64,000 nt of DNA, from contig VYAQ01000044.1 of assembly GCA_009844885.1 (NCBI GenBank), forward strand, positions 1-64,000, read 5' to 3'. Within the stretch, counting starts at the first letter, position 1. Each line of letters starts with the position of its first letter. Positions 23,778 to 33,300 of the stretch are shown one piece after another. The position numbers and the translations under genes were made by a program. Under the pieces are notes generated by a model. The model worked only from the letters and a program-made list of their open reading frames with translations. It was not told the DNA's origin and made no database searches. This DNA is from Gemmatimonadota bacterium (lineage in GTDB: Bacteria; Gemmatimonadota; Gemmatimonadetes; Longimicrobiales; Gaopeijiaceae).

Positions 23778-24529
23778 CGTTTTCCTCCTTGGCTGTCCAA
23801 CCCCGCGTTCTCGATCATGTCTCGGCATCGAGCTAGCGGCGAAACCGTCGCCAATCCTGTCGTTCCGTACACTCCCATTACTATCCCGAACACCTTGCCG
23901 CTCGCAACTTCAATGACTCCTCCTCCACTGTTTCCCGGGTTGACGGGCATCTGAATGGTGTAGCTGTCCCGCAGAGCAGCTGCAGCTACGGGATGCGGGA
24001 TCACGGCGCTAACAGGTCCCTGCAGGAAGGTGCTGATGACCGTCTTTCCTTTGTACAGCTTGATCCCGTGTGGCCAGCCACAAGTTACCACCTGGTCCCC
24101 CTCTTGAGGTGCCAAGTCATAGCCTACCGCCATCTGGCGAGACGGGAATCCTCCCCTCTCGATTGACACGACCGCCACATCGTACTGCTGGTTTTCGAGA
24201 CTCTGTGTGATAGCGGTAACGGCATACGACAGTTCCACTTCTTGTCGGCTACTCGTGGCCGAATCCACGGTGAACACCGCGGCTGTTCCCTTCTCGGTCT
24301 TGGCTTCTTTTCGGAGACCTTCGAGGACGTGCGCTGCGGTTAGGATCACCCGCGGCCTCTTGATGGCAATACCTGTCCCGACAATGACGGGTTCCCGCTT
24401 ATCGGGAGGTGGCCAGAAGAGGCCGAAGCCGACCGTAGCCAACCGAATGTCCTCAAACATCTTTCTGCGCTTCTCACGGTGGCGCGCAGATCCATCCGGA
24501 GCCTGCTTTCGTTTGCTTGCCCGTCCCAT
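23774..24529 (-). CDS. Trypsin-like serine protease, island cargo
   Basis: A 251-residue S1-type peptidase with a complete triad: His67 (LTAAHVL), Asp117 (YDVAVV) and Ser201 (NPGNSGGG). There is no signal peptide (the N-terminus is Lys/Arg-rich), so it probably acts in the cytoplasm, unlike housekeeping DegP-type proteases, and there is no PDZ domain. Its sequence is visibly more A/T-rich than the head genes, a sign of separate origin. It is opposed to the head operon, beside the attachment site, where satellites usually keep anti-phage cargo; a defence role is inference. GGAG lies 3-4 bases before ATG 24529. Confidence 0.8.
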   Translation of the reverse strand: MGRASKRKQAPDGSARHREKRRKMFEDIRLATVGFGLFWPPPDKREPVIVGTGIAIKRPRVILTAAHVLEGLRKEAKTEKGTAAVFTVDSATSSRQEVELSYAVTAITQSLENQQYDVAVVSIERGGFPSRQMAVGYDLAPQEGDQVVTCGWPHGIKLYKGKTVISTFLQGPVSAVIPHPVAAAALRDSYTIQMPVNPGNSGGGVIEVASGKVFGIVMGVYGTTGLATVSPLARCRDMIENAGLDSQGGKR

Positions 24530-24594
24530 TTTCTCCGTTTCGTACCCCCACGGGGACCGCGGGGATGACAGTCGAACGTAGGAGGCATCAACGA

Positions 24595-24622
24595 CTTGTA
24601 GTACCTCTAAGGGTACTACAAG
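24595..24622. repeat. Perfect 11-bp inverted repeat upstream of the protease gene
   Basis: Arms CTTGTAGTACC (24595-24605) and GGTACTACAAG (24612-24622) with a 6-nt spacer. It lies 66 bp upstream of the protease start and could be an operator or a bidirectional transcription barrier at the island's edge. No T-run follows on either side. Confidence 0.55.
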
Positions 24623-24734
24623 GCGCCGAGGTCACCAAACCCCTGTGGGTTTGCAGGCATGTTACATATTCATAGTGATAACCAATATTATTGCGTACTG
24701 ATAAAGCATTATCATGATTAGAGTTAAGCACTCC

Positions 24735-24751
24735 GGTGGCGGGGGCGTGTG
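24735..24751. repeat. Right attachment-site repeat in selC
   Basis: The 17-bp copy matching 14077-14093. It spans the CCA end, discriminator and acceptor strand of tRNA-Sec, so integration restores an intact tRNA gene on the right side. Confidence 0.85.
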
Positions 24752-24833
24752 GGAATCGAACCCACCCACCCGGGTCTTAGCCGGGCGCACTGGTTTTGAA
24801 GACCAGACGGAACACCAGTCCCGATCCGCCCCC
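24737..24833 (-). tRNA. selC: tRNA-Sec (anticodon TCA)
   Basis: A 97-nt tRNA with an unusually long variable arm, as selenocysteine tRNAs have. The anticodon loop CTTCAAA gives TCA, reading UGA. The acceptor is GGGGGCG with CGCCCCC (the eighth pair is a mismatch), the discriminator is G and CCA is encoded. selB is present 30 kb away, supporting a working selenocysteine system. Confidence 0.93.
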
Positions 24834-24860
24834 CCATGATACTCGGATCACCGACCCGCC

Positions 24861-26291
24861 CTACTCCTCGGGGCGCACACGCGCCGTGTCCACTGAGCCC
24901 CGGGCCGACACGTTGTCAGCATCCGGCGGCGGGGGCAACTCCTCGTTCAACCACCGCTCCTCCAGCCGCCGGAACGCCGCGGCAAGTTCGGCGCGCATCC
25001 GGGCGAAGCGCTCGCGTACGTCGGGTCGCCCCTGCAGGCGCAGGAACAACGCGGCATCCTCCCGCACCTCCCGCACCAGCTCCACCCATTGAAGAGCCAG
25101 GTAGCCACAAAAGGGCGCCGCCGCCAGGACCGCAACCGCCCATACGATTCCTCCCATGAAGAAAGCCAGCGTCACCCACAGAGCCCAGGCCACGACGACA
25201 CCGCCGAGGAGCGCGAGGATCTTGTGCGTGGCGGTGACCTCGTAGTCGGGCCGGGTCCGCTTCAGCACGAGCCCGGGGAGCCAGGTCACGGGGGCCCACA
25301 TCACCGCGCCCGCGACGGCAACCGGGAGCCCCACCAGCAGGAGAGTACCGCGAACGGCGATGTACCGGGCAACCGGAATCAGGCCGAAACGGGGCGGCAC
25401 GTCCCCTTCCCCCGCCCCGACCCGCTCATTGAGCGCGGCGTAGCGCTCTACCTTGCGCCGCAGTGCGCGGTGCTCCTCTGGGGCCTCCCGGCGAATCCAC
25501 TCCAGGCCCGCCGCAAAACGCTGCAGGCGCGGGAAGCGCACGCCCAGCTGCTCCCTGGCACGCCACGGCACCCACCGGTATTCCCGCACATACAGCTGTT
25601 CCGCCACCTCCACGAGCTCCCGGTCCCCGTGATGCACGAAGTTCAGTGTCTGCCGGCGAATGCCCGCCTCGATCCGTGTGGTGAGGATTCGCGCCGCCTC
25701 CACCGGGTCGCGGCGGTACGCCTCCGCCAGGTCCGCACAGCCGACGGCCCGTCCGTAGCGAACCGTCACCGGCGTCCGCGCCCGTTCCTTGCGCGAATAC
25801 GTGATGCCCACCGGCACGATCGAGAGCCCCAGTCCCCAGCCGGCGGCCGCCTCCGCCTGGAGCGCGATGCGCGCGGCTCCCGTGCGGAGTTCGGCGATCT
25901 GTGCGCCGGAGTGGCTCTTGCCCTCGGGGAAGATCTGGATCGCGCCGCCCTCCTGGAGCGCCTCGACCGCGGCGCGAAACATGTGCTCGTTGAGGTGCAT
26001 CGCCTCCGGATCGTCCTGTCGCCGGTAGACCGGGATCGCCCCGAGCGACCGGAGCACCGGCCCCAGCAGGGGCTGGTCGAAGAGCGGCGCCCGCCCGAGG
26101 GCCCGGACATAGCGGTCGCTGCAGCGCATGATCAGCACGGGGTCGAGCAGGCTGTTCGGATGGTTCGCGGCAACCAGCACGGGCCCCGCCGGAAGCCGCG
26201 GTCCGTGCGTGTCGACGCGGTAGAAGAGCCCGGCCGCCGTCCCCACCAACCGGGTGATCACGGTGGCAATCCGGCTCGGCGATCCCTCCAA
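24861..26291 (-). CDS. PlsC-like 1-acylglycerol-3-phosphate acyltransferase
   Basis: A 476-residue lysophospholipid acyltransferase-family protein. The N-terminal catalytic domain has NHPNSLLDP (HX4D-type motif) and FPEGKSHS (acceptor-binding loop). The C-terminal half adds a linker and three hydrophobic segments, so it is longer than classical PlsC. It should acylate lysophosphatidate or a related lipid at the inner membrane. TTG 26291 is chosen because AGGAG lies 7 bases upstream and the domain begins shortly after; the frame is open to 26402 but would run into the divergent gene. Confidence 0.82.
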   Translation of the reverse strand: MEGSPSRIATVITRLVGTAAGLFYRVDTHGPRLPAGPVLVAANHPNSLLDPVLIMRCSDRYVRALGRAPLFDQPLLGPVLRSLGAIPVYRRQDDPEAMHLNEHMFRAAVEALQEGGAIQIFPEGKSHSGAQIAELRTGAARIALQAEAAAGWGLGLSIVPVGITYSRKERARTPVTVRYGRAVGCADLAEAYRRDPVEAARILTTRIEAGIRRQTLNFVHHGDRELVEVAEQLYVREYRWVPWRAREQLGVRFPRLQRFAAGLEWIRREAPEEHRALRRKVERYAALNERVGAGEGDVPPRFGLIPVARYIAVRGTLLLVGLPVAVAGAVMWAPVTWLPGLVLKRTRPDYEVTATHKILALLGGVVVAWALWVTLAFFMGGIVWAVAVLAAAPFCGYLALQWVELVREVREDAALFLRLQGRPDVRERFARMRAELAAAFRRLEERWLNEELPPPPDADNVSARGSVDTARVRPEE

Positions 26292-26377
26292 CGCTCCACT
26301 CCTGAAGGCTTCGATTCTGTGACTCGGACAGGTTATCTTCGCAGACACCGCAACTGCTCGCCACCTTGACGAAACGG

Positions 26378-27394
26378 ATGGTCGTGCGCGATCAAGCGAC
26401 ATCGGTCGGAAACAGCCCGGGGGGTCACGAGGCCACGGCCATCGCCCTGCCCCGCAACCCGGGCACGCCCCTCGACCTCAAGGCTGTGCGCGATGTGCGC
26501 GTCAATCGCTTCGCCGCGGACCACCGCGCGAGGACGCTGACCACGCGGCGCTCGGTCAAGCGCGACTCGCAGGCCGGATGGCTGCTCCGCGCGGTGACGA
26601 TGATCGACCTGACGACCCTGGCGGGCGACGACACGGCCGGGCGCGTACGGCGCCTCTGCGGCAAGGCCAGACACCCGGTCCGGGCCGACATCCTGGCCGC
26701 TTTGGGCGTGCCTGCCGCCGAAGTCAGGGCCGCGGCCGTTTGCGTCTACCACGCGCTCGTCCCCACCGCCTGTGATGCGCTCAGGGACAGCGGCATCCCC
26801 GTGGCCGCGGTCTCGACCGGCTTTCCCGCCGGCCTGTCGCCCTTCGCGACCCGGATCGCCGAAATCCGTGAGTCCGTCGCCGCGGGGGCCGAGGAGGTCG
26901 ACGTGGTGATCACGCGCGGGTCGGTGCTCGGCGGGGGCTGGGAGCGGCTCTACGACGAGGTCGCGGGCTTCCGCGAAGCCTGCGGCGACGCGCACATCAA
27001 GGTGATTCTGGCGACCGGGGAACTCGGGACTCTGGCCAACGTGAAGCGGGCCGCGACCGTTGCCATGATGGCCGGCGCGGACTTCGTGAAGACGTCCACG
27101 GGCAAGGAGTCCGTGAACGCGACGCTGCCGGTGGGCATCGTGCTGGCGCGCGCGATCCGGGAGTACCACCGGGCAACCGGCGTCCGGGTCGGGCTGAAGG
27201 CGGCCGGCGGGCTCAAGACCGCGAGGGATGCGCTGGCGTGGCTGATTCTGGTCAAGGAGGAGCTGGGGGACGCCTGGATCGACCCGCACCTTTTCCGGAT
27301 CGGCGCCAGTTCGCTCCTCGCGGACATCGAGCGGCAGCTCGAGCACCACGTCACCGGCCGCTACTCGGCATTTCACCGGCATCCCCTCGGGTAG
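26378..27394 (+). CDS. deoC: Deoxyribose-phosphate aldolase, long (DERA-like) form
   Basis: A 338-residue class I aldolase converting 2-deoxyribose 5-phosphate to acetaldehyde and glyceraldehyde 3-phosphate. It is the long form resembling animal DERA: PGTPLDL, an AGWLLRAVTMIDLTTLAGDD segment, and the Schiff-base Lys238 in FVKTSTGK, with the second Lys in GLKAAGG. It lies 14 bp before the double ALDH, which would consume the acetaldehyde. ATG 26378 is used; TTG 26366 is possible. No clear ribosome-binding site, so translation may be leaderless. Confidence 0.92.
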   Translation: MVVRDQATSVGNSPGGHEATAIALPRNPGTPLDLKAVRDVRVNRFAADHRARTLTTRRSVKRDSQAGWLLRAVTMIDLTTLAGDDTAGRVRRLCGKARHPVRADILAALGVPAAEVRAAAVCVYHALVPTACDALRDSGIPVAAVSTGFPAGLSPFATRIAEIRESVAAGAEEVDVVITRGSVLGGGWERLYDEVAGFREACGDAHIKVILATGELGTLANVKRAATVAMMAGADFVKTSTGKESVNATLPVGIVLARAIREYHRATGVRVGLKAAGGLKTARDALAWLILVKEELGDAWIDPHLFRIGASSLLADIERQLEHHVTGRYSAFHRHPLG

Positions 27395-27408
27395 AGGAGC
27401 AACTCGCC

Positions 27409-29919
27409 ATGACCCGCCAAAGCGCCACGACGCGCGGCCGCGCCAACGACGAGCCGCCGGCCGGCAGCGCCTCGGCGTCCCGCGTGCTGGAAGCGTTCCG
27501 GGATCCCGGATACGGACCGGCGCCCGAAGGCGACCAGGTGGCCACGGAGTGGCTGGAAGAAGGCGAGCGGGTCTTTGGACACTACGTCGGCGGACGCTGG
27601 ACCGCCGGCGCCGGTGCGATCCGACGCACACACTGCCCGGCGGACGGACGGCTTCTCGCAAGCTTCAACGACGGCACCGCCGACGACATCGACCGGGCGG
27701 TGTCGGCGGCCGAAGAAGCGCTCGGGCCCTGGCAGGAGATCGGCGGTCACGCCCGCGCGCGGCACCTGTACCGGCTGGCTCGGCAGCTGCAGAAGCGGTC
27801 CCGGCTCTTCGCCGTGGTCGAGTCCCTGGACAACGGCAAGCCCGTGCGGGAATCGCGCGACCTGGACATCCCCCTCGCGATCCGGCACTTCTACCACCAC
27901 GCAGGCTGGGCCGAGCTCGCCCCTTCGGAGTTTGCGGGATACGAGCCCGTGGGCGTTGTGGGGCAGATCATCCCCTGGAATTTCCCGCTGCTCATGCTGG
28001 CGTGGAAGGTCGCGCCGGCCCTGGCCGCAGGCTGCACGGTCGTCCTCAAGCCCGCCGAATACACGCCGCTCTCGGCGCTGCTTTTCGCCGAGGTCGCGGA
28101 CGAGGCCGGGCTGCCTCCGGGCGTACTCAACGTGGTGACCGGGGGTGGAGCGACGGGCGCCGCCGTGGTGCGTCATCCAGGGACTGCCAAGATCGCGTTC
28201 ACCGGATCCACCGAGGTGGGGCGCGAGATCCGGCGGGTGACCGCGGGCACCGGCAAGCACCTGTCGCTCGAGTTGGGGGGCAAGTCCCCCTTCGTCGTGT
28301 TCGACAGCGCAGATCTGGACGCGGCCGTCGAAGGCGTGGTGGACGGGGTCTGGTTCAACCAGGGCCAGGTGTGCTGTGCCGGGTCGCGGCTGCTGGTGCA
28401 GGAGAGCGTCGAAGCCGAGATGCTGGACCGTCTTCGGGCGCGCATGGAGACCATCCGTGTCGGGCATCCGCTGGACAAGGCGATCGACATGGGCGCGCTC
28501 GTGGACCGCGTGCAGATGGACCGCGTGCAGCGCTACCTGGAGGCCGGCAAGGCGGACGGCGCGGAGATCTGGCAACCCGACCGGCCGCTGCCGCAGGACG
28601 GGCTGTTTCTGCCGCCGACGCTGTGCACCGGGGCGCCTCCCTCGAGCACCATCGTCACCGAGGAGATCTTCGGGCCCGTGCTGGTGAGCCTGACCTTCCG
28701 GACCCCGGCCGAGGCCGTCGCGCTCGCGAACGACACCCGCTACGGTCTGGCGGCCAGCATCTGGACGGAGGACATGAGCTTGGCGCTCGACGTGGCCCCG
28801 GGGATCAAGGCCGGCACGGTGTGGGTGAACTGCACCAACATGTTCGACGCGGCCTCCGGGTTCGGGGGCTACCGCGAATCGGGGTTTGGCCGCGAGGGCG
28901 GACGCGAAGGGATGTGGGAGTACCTGAAGCCTGTGGCGGCGGCACGCGGCGGGCGAGAGGCGACCGCGCCGGCAACGCCGGAATCCCCGGAAGCGGTGGA
29001 GGCGCCCCCGGTCGCGGAGCCTGATTCGGTGCCCCGGCCCATGTCAGCCGACCCCGCACCCTCCAGTGACCGTATCGACCGGACCCGCAAGCTGTGGATC
29101 GGTGGGAAGCAGGCGCGTCCGGACGGCGGCTACTCGCTGCCTGTCGCCGACTCCACGGGCATCGTCTACGCCGAGGCGCCGCGCGGGAACCGAAAGGACG
29201 TGCGCAACGCGGTCGAGGCGGCGGCGCAGGCGCGGGCGAAATGGGCACGACAGAGCGGCCACCTGCGCGCCCAGATCCTGTATTACCTGGCGGAGAACCT
29301 CGCGGTACGACGGAAGGAGCTCGCGCACACGCTCGGTCGTGCCACCGGCGCCGACGCGGGAGCCGCTGGGGCAGAGGTCGACGCCGCCGTGCAGTCGCTC
29401 TTCACGTTCGCGGCGTGGGCCGACAAGTACGACGGCAGCGTGCACTCGACCCCGTTCCGCAACGTTACCTTCGCGATGAACGAACCGGTCGGCACGATCG
29501 GCATCCGATGCGGGCACCACGCGCCCCTCGCCGGCATAGTCGGACCCTTGGCGGCCGCGATGTCACAGGGCAACGTGGCGGTGGTCGTGGTCCCGGAGCG
29601 CTGCCCCATCCCCGCCCTCGACCTGGTGCAGGTCCTGGAGACCTCGGACGTGCCGCCCGGCACGGTCAACATTCTCTCGGGGATCCACGGCGAAATCGTC
29701 CCCACCCTGGCCATGCACGACGACGTGGATCAGCTCTGGGACTTCGTGGCCGACGACCTCTCCGGGGATTCGGAGCGCCTTTCCGCAGGCAATCTCAAGA
29801 GGGTCTGGGTGGACCGCGAAGGCGTGATCGACTGGCTGGAGATGACGGGGCGCGACACCGGGATGCTCCTGCGCAAGGGCACAAGGGTCAAGAACATCTG
29901 GGTACCGTACGGCGTCTAG
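27409..29919 (+). CDS. ALDH16-type double-domain aldehyde dehydrogenase
   Basis: An 836-residue fusion of two ALDH domains. The first (about 30-525) is complete, with Glu288 (LELGGKSP) and catalytic Cys322 (GQVCCAG). The second (about 550-836) has only the NAD-binding-like part and no catalytic Cys, and ends early; this matches the ALDH16 family, whose second domain is non-catalytic. It probably oxidises acetaldehyde or related aldehydes from deoxyribose breakdown. GAGGAG is 10 bases upstream. Its end overlaps the convergent lipoprotein gene by 4 nt. An Ala/Pro/Glu-rich linker joins the domains. Confidence 0.9.
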   Translation: MTRQSATTRGRANDEPPAGSASASRVLEAFRDPGYGPAPEGDQVATEWLEEGERVFGHYVGGRWTAGAGAIRRTHCPADGRLLASFNDGTADDIDRAVSAAEEALGPWQEIGGHARARHLYRLARQLQKRSRLFAVVESLDNGKPVRESRDLDIPLAIRHFYHHAGWAELAPSEFAGYEPVGVVGQIIPWNFPLLMLAWKVAPALAAGCTVVLKPAEYTPLSALLFAEVADEAGLPPGVLNVVTGGGATGAAVVRHPGTAKIAFTGSTEVGREIRRVTAGTGKHLSLELGGKSPFVVFDSADLDAAVEGVVDGVWFNQGQVCCAGSRLLVQESVEAEMLDRLRARMETIRVGHPLDKAIDMGALVDRVQMDRVQRYLEAGKADGAEIWQPDRPLPQDGLFLPPTLCTGAPPSSTIVTEEIFGPVLVSLTFRTPAEAVALANDTRYGLAASIWTEDMSLALDVAPGIKAGTVWVNCTNMFDAASGFGGYRESGFGREGGREGMWEYLKPVAAARGGREATAPATPESPEAVEAPPVAEPDSVPRPMSADPAPSSDRIDRTRKLWIGGKQARPDGGYSLPVADSTGIVYAEAPRGNRKDVRNAVEAAAQARAKWARQSGHLRAQILYYLAENLAVRRKELAHTLGRATGADAGAAGAEVDAAVQSLFTFAAWADKYDGSVHSTPFRNVTFAMNEPVGTIGIRCGHHAPLAGIVGPLAAAMSQGNVAVVVVPERCPIPALDLVQVLETSDVPPGTVNILSGIHGEIVPTLAMHDDVDQLWDFVADDLSGDSERLSAGNLKRVWVDREGVIDWLEMTGRDTGMLLRKGTRVKNIWVPYGV

Positions 29920-30293
29920 CGCCGCAGAAACGAGCGGTACAGCGGGTTCGCGACCGTCAGGTACACCGTGTCGCCGGGCCCGACCGAAACCCGATTGGTG
30001 AGAATATCGTCTCCCGCCAGCACGTCGATCCGGATTCGGAGATCGTCGACGGTCGGCCAGGCAAGCGTGAAGGTCTCCCTTCCGTTGCCCGGGACGATTC
30101 CCAGACGCCGCTCCGTCCGCGACACGGCACGCAAAGTCGCCTCGTTGAAGTTGTTGTTCACGACGCTGATCCGGATGCTGCGGGCCGCCGCGCTACCACC
30201 GTCGAAGGGATTCGGCGCCTCGGCCGCACCGGCGCATCCCACCAGGGCCATGGCGGTCAACGCCATCGCCAAAAACCTCAATCGCCGTGTCAT
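29916..30293 (-). CDS. Small lipoprotein, unknown function
   Basis: A 125-residue lipoprotein: basic start MTRRLR, hydrophobic core, and lipobox ALVGC with Cys20. The mature part is beta-rich and ends in LYRSFLRR, with no recognised family. Convergent with the ALDH gene. Confidence 0.7.
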   Translation of the reverse strand: MTRRLRFLAMALTAMALVGCAGAAEAPNPFDGGSAAARSIRISVVNNNFNEATLRAVSRTERRLGIVPGNGRETFTLAWPTVDDLRIRIDVLAGDDILTNRVSVGPGDTVYLTVANPLYRSFLRR

Positions 30294-30386
30294 TCGAGCC
30301 TCCTCGCCTTTCGTCGGAGTCCCACGGACTCCGGTATCTCCGGACCGCCGGCCGGGGAGCCGTCCCCGCGGCGACCCGCACCCTCG

Positions 30387-33300
30387 CTAGCTCACCAGCC
30401 GCCTGTCCTCGATCGGTTCCAGTCCCTCGCGGATCAACAGTTCGTTCAGGCGGCCCAGGTCCCGCCGAATCACGATCTCCATCTGCGACATCTGCTCGTC
30501 CAGAAGCGCCGAGAGGTGCTGGAACACCTCGTGCGACTGGTCGGTCGGACGGTCTTCCGCACTCTCGACCACTCCCAGCAGCGCGGCGAGCTTGTTGTTC
30601 AGCTTGATCGGGAAGTTGAGCGGATCCTGGTTGCTCTGATTCCGGACCTGGTAGATCTCGGCCTCGACCACGCTAAGATTGTCGTCCACGACGACCGCCT
30701 GGGCTCCCACCTCCTCGTCGTCCGTCTCCTCAAGCCGCTCGTCGATCTGGCCCTTGATGTCGCGCACCTTGATCACGGCTTCGTTGGCCTCCGACACCCG
30801 GTCCCGGATCTCGATCGCCAGCTCGAAGCGTTCCCGCAGATCCGCCACGGTGACGCCTTCCAGGTTCGGGTTGATCCCGATTTCGAAATCCTGCGTCATC
30901 GGGGCTCCGTCGTTTACCGTCATCCGCACCGTATAGGTTCCGGGCACGGCGGTCGGTCCCATCGGCCGCGCCGCCCACATGATCCTGCCCTCGAAGTCCG
31001 TCCACGCGGGGTAGCGCATGTCCCAGCGGAACGAGTGGGACCCCTGCTCCACCGCCGGCTGCCCACCGCCCCCGCCACCGAAGAAGGCCGCGAAGGGACT
31101 CACTTCCTCCTCCTCTTCCTCGTCACCCGCGACTGCCTCGTAGGTGCGGATGACCTCGCCCGCGGCGTCGAGCACCTCGAACGTCACCTTCTCCGCGTCC
31201 TCGGCCAGGTGGTACTGGAACTCGGCACCGAAGTCCAACCCGCGGATGGGGTCGCGCGGATCGAAGAGCCACGCGTCCGCGTCCGCGATCTCATCGGTCA
31301 GCTGGCGCAGCGGCCCGATGTTCTCGAGCACCCAGAAGGAACGGCCGTGGGTGCCGATCACCACATCGTCCTCTTCGACGACGAGGTCCGACACCTGGAG
31401 GACCGGCAGATTCAGTGACAGCGGCTGCCACATTCCCCCGTCGTCGAACGAGACGTATACAGTCCGTTCGGACGCAGCGAAAAGCAGCCCCGGACGCCGG
31501 GGATCCTCCCGCGTGGCCCGGATGAAGTCGTCCTCCGGAATCCCGTCGACGATCTTTGTCCACGACTGGCCGTAGTCGTCCGTCTTCCAGATGTAGGGGG
31601 CGCGGTCGTCGTCCACGAGATAGCGGATGCCCGAGACATACGCCTTGCCCGGCGTGTTCGGCGACGCCTCGATCGTGTTGATGCGCACGAAGTCGGGCGC
31701 GTCCGGCGGCGTCACGTTCGACCAGTTCAGGCCTGCGTCGCGGGTGACGTGCACCAGCCCGTCGTCCGAACCCGCCCAGATCACCTCGGCATCGTGGTAG
31801 GACGGGGCGATGGCGAAGACCGTGGCGAACGTCTCCACACCCGTCTGGTCCCTCGTGATGGGGCCGCCCGAGGGGCCCATCGTCATCGGGTCGGCACGAG
31901 TCAGGTCCGGGCTGATCTGGTCCCAGCTCTGACCCTCGGTCGTCGTCTTCCAGACCTTCTGCGTACCCGTGTAGAGGACGTCGGGGTCATGGTGGGAGAA
32001 GACGATGGGGAAGGTCCACTGCACCCTTTCAATCAGATCCTCGGACGACTGGCCCATGGGGTTTTCCGGCCACACGTTGACCGCCCGCGTCTGGCCGGTG
32101 GCCATGTCGAAGCGGGACAGCGCGCCCCCGTAGCAGCCCGCGTAGAACACGTCCAGATTGATCGGATTGGGCGCCACGTACCCGCTCTCGCACCCGCCCA
32201 CGGCGTAGTACCACGCACGGCTGCCAGGCCCCCGCGCCGCCATCTGGTTCCAGCCGCGCACGGGGATGCACGCCGTCGAGTTGTCCTGCTGGCCTCCGCA
32301 GATGTGGTACGGCGTGTGCTCGGTCGTGATCACGCGGTAGAACTGGGCCGTCGAATAGTCCTGGTCCGTCCAGCTCCGGCCGCCGTTGAACGTCACGTTG
32401 GCCCCGCCGTCGTTCGCGTTGACCATGCGGTCCGAGTCGCCGGGGGCGATCCACAGGTCATGGTTGTCCCCGTGGGGCACCGGTATCCCGCGGGGGAACG
32501 TCTCGCCGCCGTCCCGCGACCGGTACAGCCCCGTGTTCAGGGCGTACATGACGTCCTCGTCGTTGGGGTCGGCGTACACGCGCGTGTAATAGAAGGCGCG
32601 CTGCCTCAGCTTGCGCTCGTCGTTCACGCGCTCCCAGGTGGCCCCGGCGTCGTCCGAGCGCCAAACGCCCCCGTCGGGTTCGTGTTCGATCAGCGCCCAG
32701 ACGCGATTCGGGTTCGCGGGCGACACGGCGACTCCGATCTTCCCGACCGGTCCCTCCGCCAGGCCGACATTGGCGGTGATCTCGGTCCAGCCCTCCCCTC
32801 CGTCGGTGGATTTGTAGAGGCCGCTGTCCTCACCCCCCGACGACATCCCCCAGGAACGGCGCCATGCCTCCCAAATCGCGGCATAGATGATGTCCGGATT
32901 CGTCACGTCCACGCTGATATCCACAGCGCCGGCCCCGTCGCTCTTGTAGAGGACCCGCCGCCAGGTCTCGCCCCCGTCGGTCGTCTTGAACACGCCCCGC
33001 TCGGGGTTGTTCGCGGAGTGCTTGCCGAAGGCCGCGGCCCAGGCCACGTCGCAGTTGTCCGGATGGATGCGGATGCGCGCGATGTTCTGGGTCTCGGTCA
33101 GCCCGATGTGTTCCCAGGTCTCCCCCGCGTCCGTGGACTTGTAGGCCCCGTCGCCCTGCTGGATGTTCCCACGGATCTGGGTCTCACCCGTCCCCATGTA
33201 GACGATGTCCGGGTTGCTCTCGCAGACCTGCACCGCCCCGATCGACGCGCTGTTCATCTGCCCGTCGGTGATCGGTTGCCAGTTCTGGCCGCCGTCCGTG

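Larger units (their letters stand above)
14077..24751. mobile_element. Integrated element in selC: capsid-forming phage-satellite-like island
   Basis: A 10.7-kb block between two perfect 17-bp direct repeats, the right one being the 3' end of tRNA-Sec. Inside are, left to right: P4-type integrase, palindromic operator, AlpA-like regulator, TopoVI-A-like Toprim protein, 0.46 kb of non-coding DNA, a small protein, terminase large subunit, an opposed membrane protein, HNH nuclease, capsid, prohead protease, connector, portal, a small protein, then opposed protease and small-protein cargo. Tail, lysis, small-terminase homologue and replicase genes are not recognisable. This gene set fits capsid-forming satellites (cf-PICI-like), which make their own small heads and borrow tails; a decayed prophage is the alternative. 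All frames look intact. Confidence 0.85.

Noticed and set aside
23774-24529. Housekeeping DegP/HtrA protease
   Set aside because: No signal peptide, no PDZ domain, located inside the island with different base composition.
14077-24751. Ordinary complete prophage or gene transfer agent
   Set aside because: No tail, baseplate, lysis or replicase genes; and GTAs do not usually have an integrase with att repeats. Decayed prophage remains possible but frames are intact.
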